From the NCBI RefSeq assembly GCF_002201475.1, contig NZ_CP021422.1:1736001-1800000 (forward strand): a stretch of DNA of 64,000 nt, given 5' to 3'. Origin of the DNA: Acutalibacter muris (GTDB taxonomy: Bacteria > Bacillota > Clostridia > Oscillospirales > Acutalibacteraceae). The number at the start of each line of letters is the position of its first letter. The stretch's first letter is position 1. Below, in pieces: positions 63,742 through 64,000 of the stretch. A model generated the notes under the pieces. It made no database searches and was not told the origin of the DNA. It saw nothing but the letters and a program-made list of their open reading frames with translations. A program made the translations under genes and the position numbers.

Positions 63742-64000
63742 CAAAGCATCTGCGGTGGGGCGCTGTCAGCCGGTGGCGGCGTGGCAGTGGGTTCAGAAGA
63801 CTCGACTGGCTCCGGCGAAGCCCGGTTGAATGTGGGAAGTTCGATTTCGTTTGTCATTTCATGCCGGTACCAATGGGTTATCTCCTGGTATTTCCCGTCA
63901 TCAGATACCTTGAAAAATATCAGCGCCAACACAATAAGAGCGCAAATAACCGCTTGCACCAGTAAAATTCCGCCCCAACTGCCTGCCTCCCTCCGGCTTT
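63741..64000 (-). CDS. Partial membrane protein, C-terminal part only
   Basis: The open frame continues beyond the window at 64000, so the N terminus is missing. Visible are a basic stretch, one membrane segment (ILLVQAVICALIVLALIFF) and a polar, Pro/Glu-rich tail after ITHWYRHEMTNEIELPTF. A GTG at 63959 exists but lacks a ribosome-binding site and would remove part of the segment. Its coupling to the M50 protease suggests a SpoIVFA-like partner; sequence does not prove this. Confidence 0.55.
   Translation of the reverse strand, partial: SRREAGSWGGILLVQAVICALIVLALIFFKVSDDGKYQEITHWYRHEMTNEIELPTFNRASPEPVESSEPTATPPPADSAPPQML

Overview
The window is chromosomal DNA of a strictly anaerobic, spore-forming Clostridia-type Firmicute, most like Oscillospirales (Ruminococcaceae/Acutalibacteraceae). 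The pointers are sporulation-linked genes (spoVB-like, spoIIM-like, cwlD, a SpoIVFB-like M50 protease), [FeFe]-hydrogenase proteins, a dockerin-like surface protein, HrcA/CIRCE heat-shock control, strong Shine-Dalgarno sites, and frequent GTG/TTG starts. The lineage is inferred from gene content; no rRNA is present.

Region 1 (about 1-13.4 kb) is accessory and devoted to sugar use. It holds a membrane-bound AraC-type regulator, a MATE exporter divergent from a cupin-AraC regulator, a GH2 beta-galactosidase-like enzyme, an AraC gene broken by a single in-frame TAG, and a three-gene sugar ABC importer (two permeases and a lipoprotein; no ATPase). It ends in two decayed transposase remnants, IS200-type and IS5-type, with hairpins.

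Region 2 (13.4-24.8 kb) holds a prmA-cupin-double GNAT operon divergent from a spoVB-like flippase gene. The hrcA-grpE-dnaK-dnaJ operon follows, with a perfect CIRCE operator, then a second MATE exporter followed by a tam-like methyltransferase.

Region 3 (24.8-29.5 kb) is a compact four-gene operon: thioredoxin-like [2Fe-2S] protein, PAS-containing sensory-type [FeFe] hydrogenase, SpoIIE-type phosphatase and a second (group B-like) [FeFe] hydrogenase. It has its own promoter, terminator and a repeated TATCGATAA motif upstream. It is the most interesting system in the window, a likely redox or H2 sensing and signalling module.

Region 4 (29.5-38.5 kb) looks more AT-rich in its first part. It carries a membrane-anchored dockerin-like protein, spoIIM and xerD, a YesL-like membrane protein, and a leftward cwlD-radA-DUF6873-recombinase set. 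Between the last two genes lie a 16-codon micro-ORF and a perfect 12-4-12 palindrome.

Region 5 (38.5-64 kb) is housekeeping. It contains metF with a split B12-dependent methionine synthase, and a five-tRNA operon (Val-Asp-Phe-Gly-Cys). Leftward proteostasis and metabolism genes follow (hslO, yerC, lysA, engB, lon, clpX, clpP, tig, thrC). Then come an rnhB-rbgA-lepB operon, rplS with a probable leader, a radical SAM gene pair, and an M50 protease next to a gene cut by the window edge.
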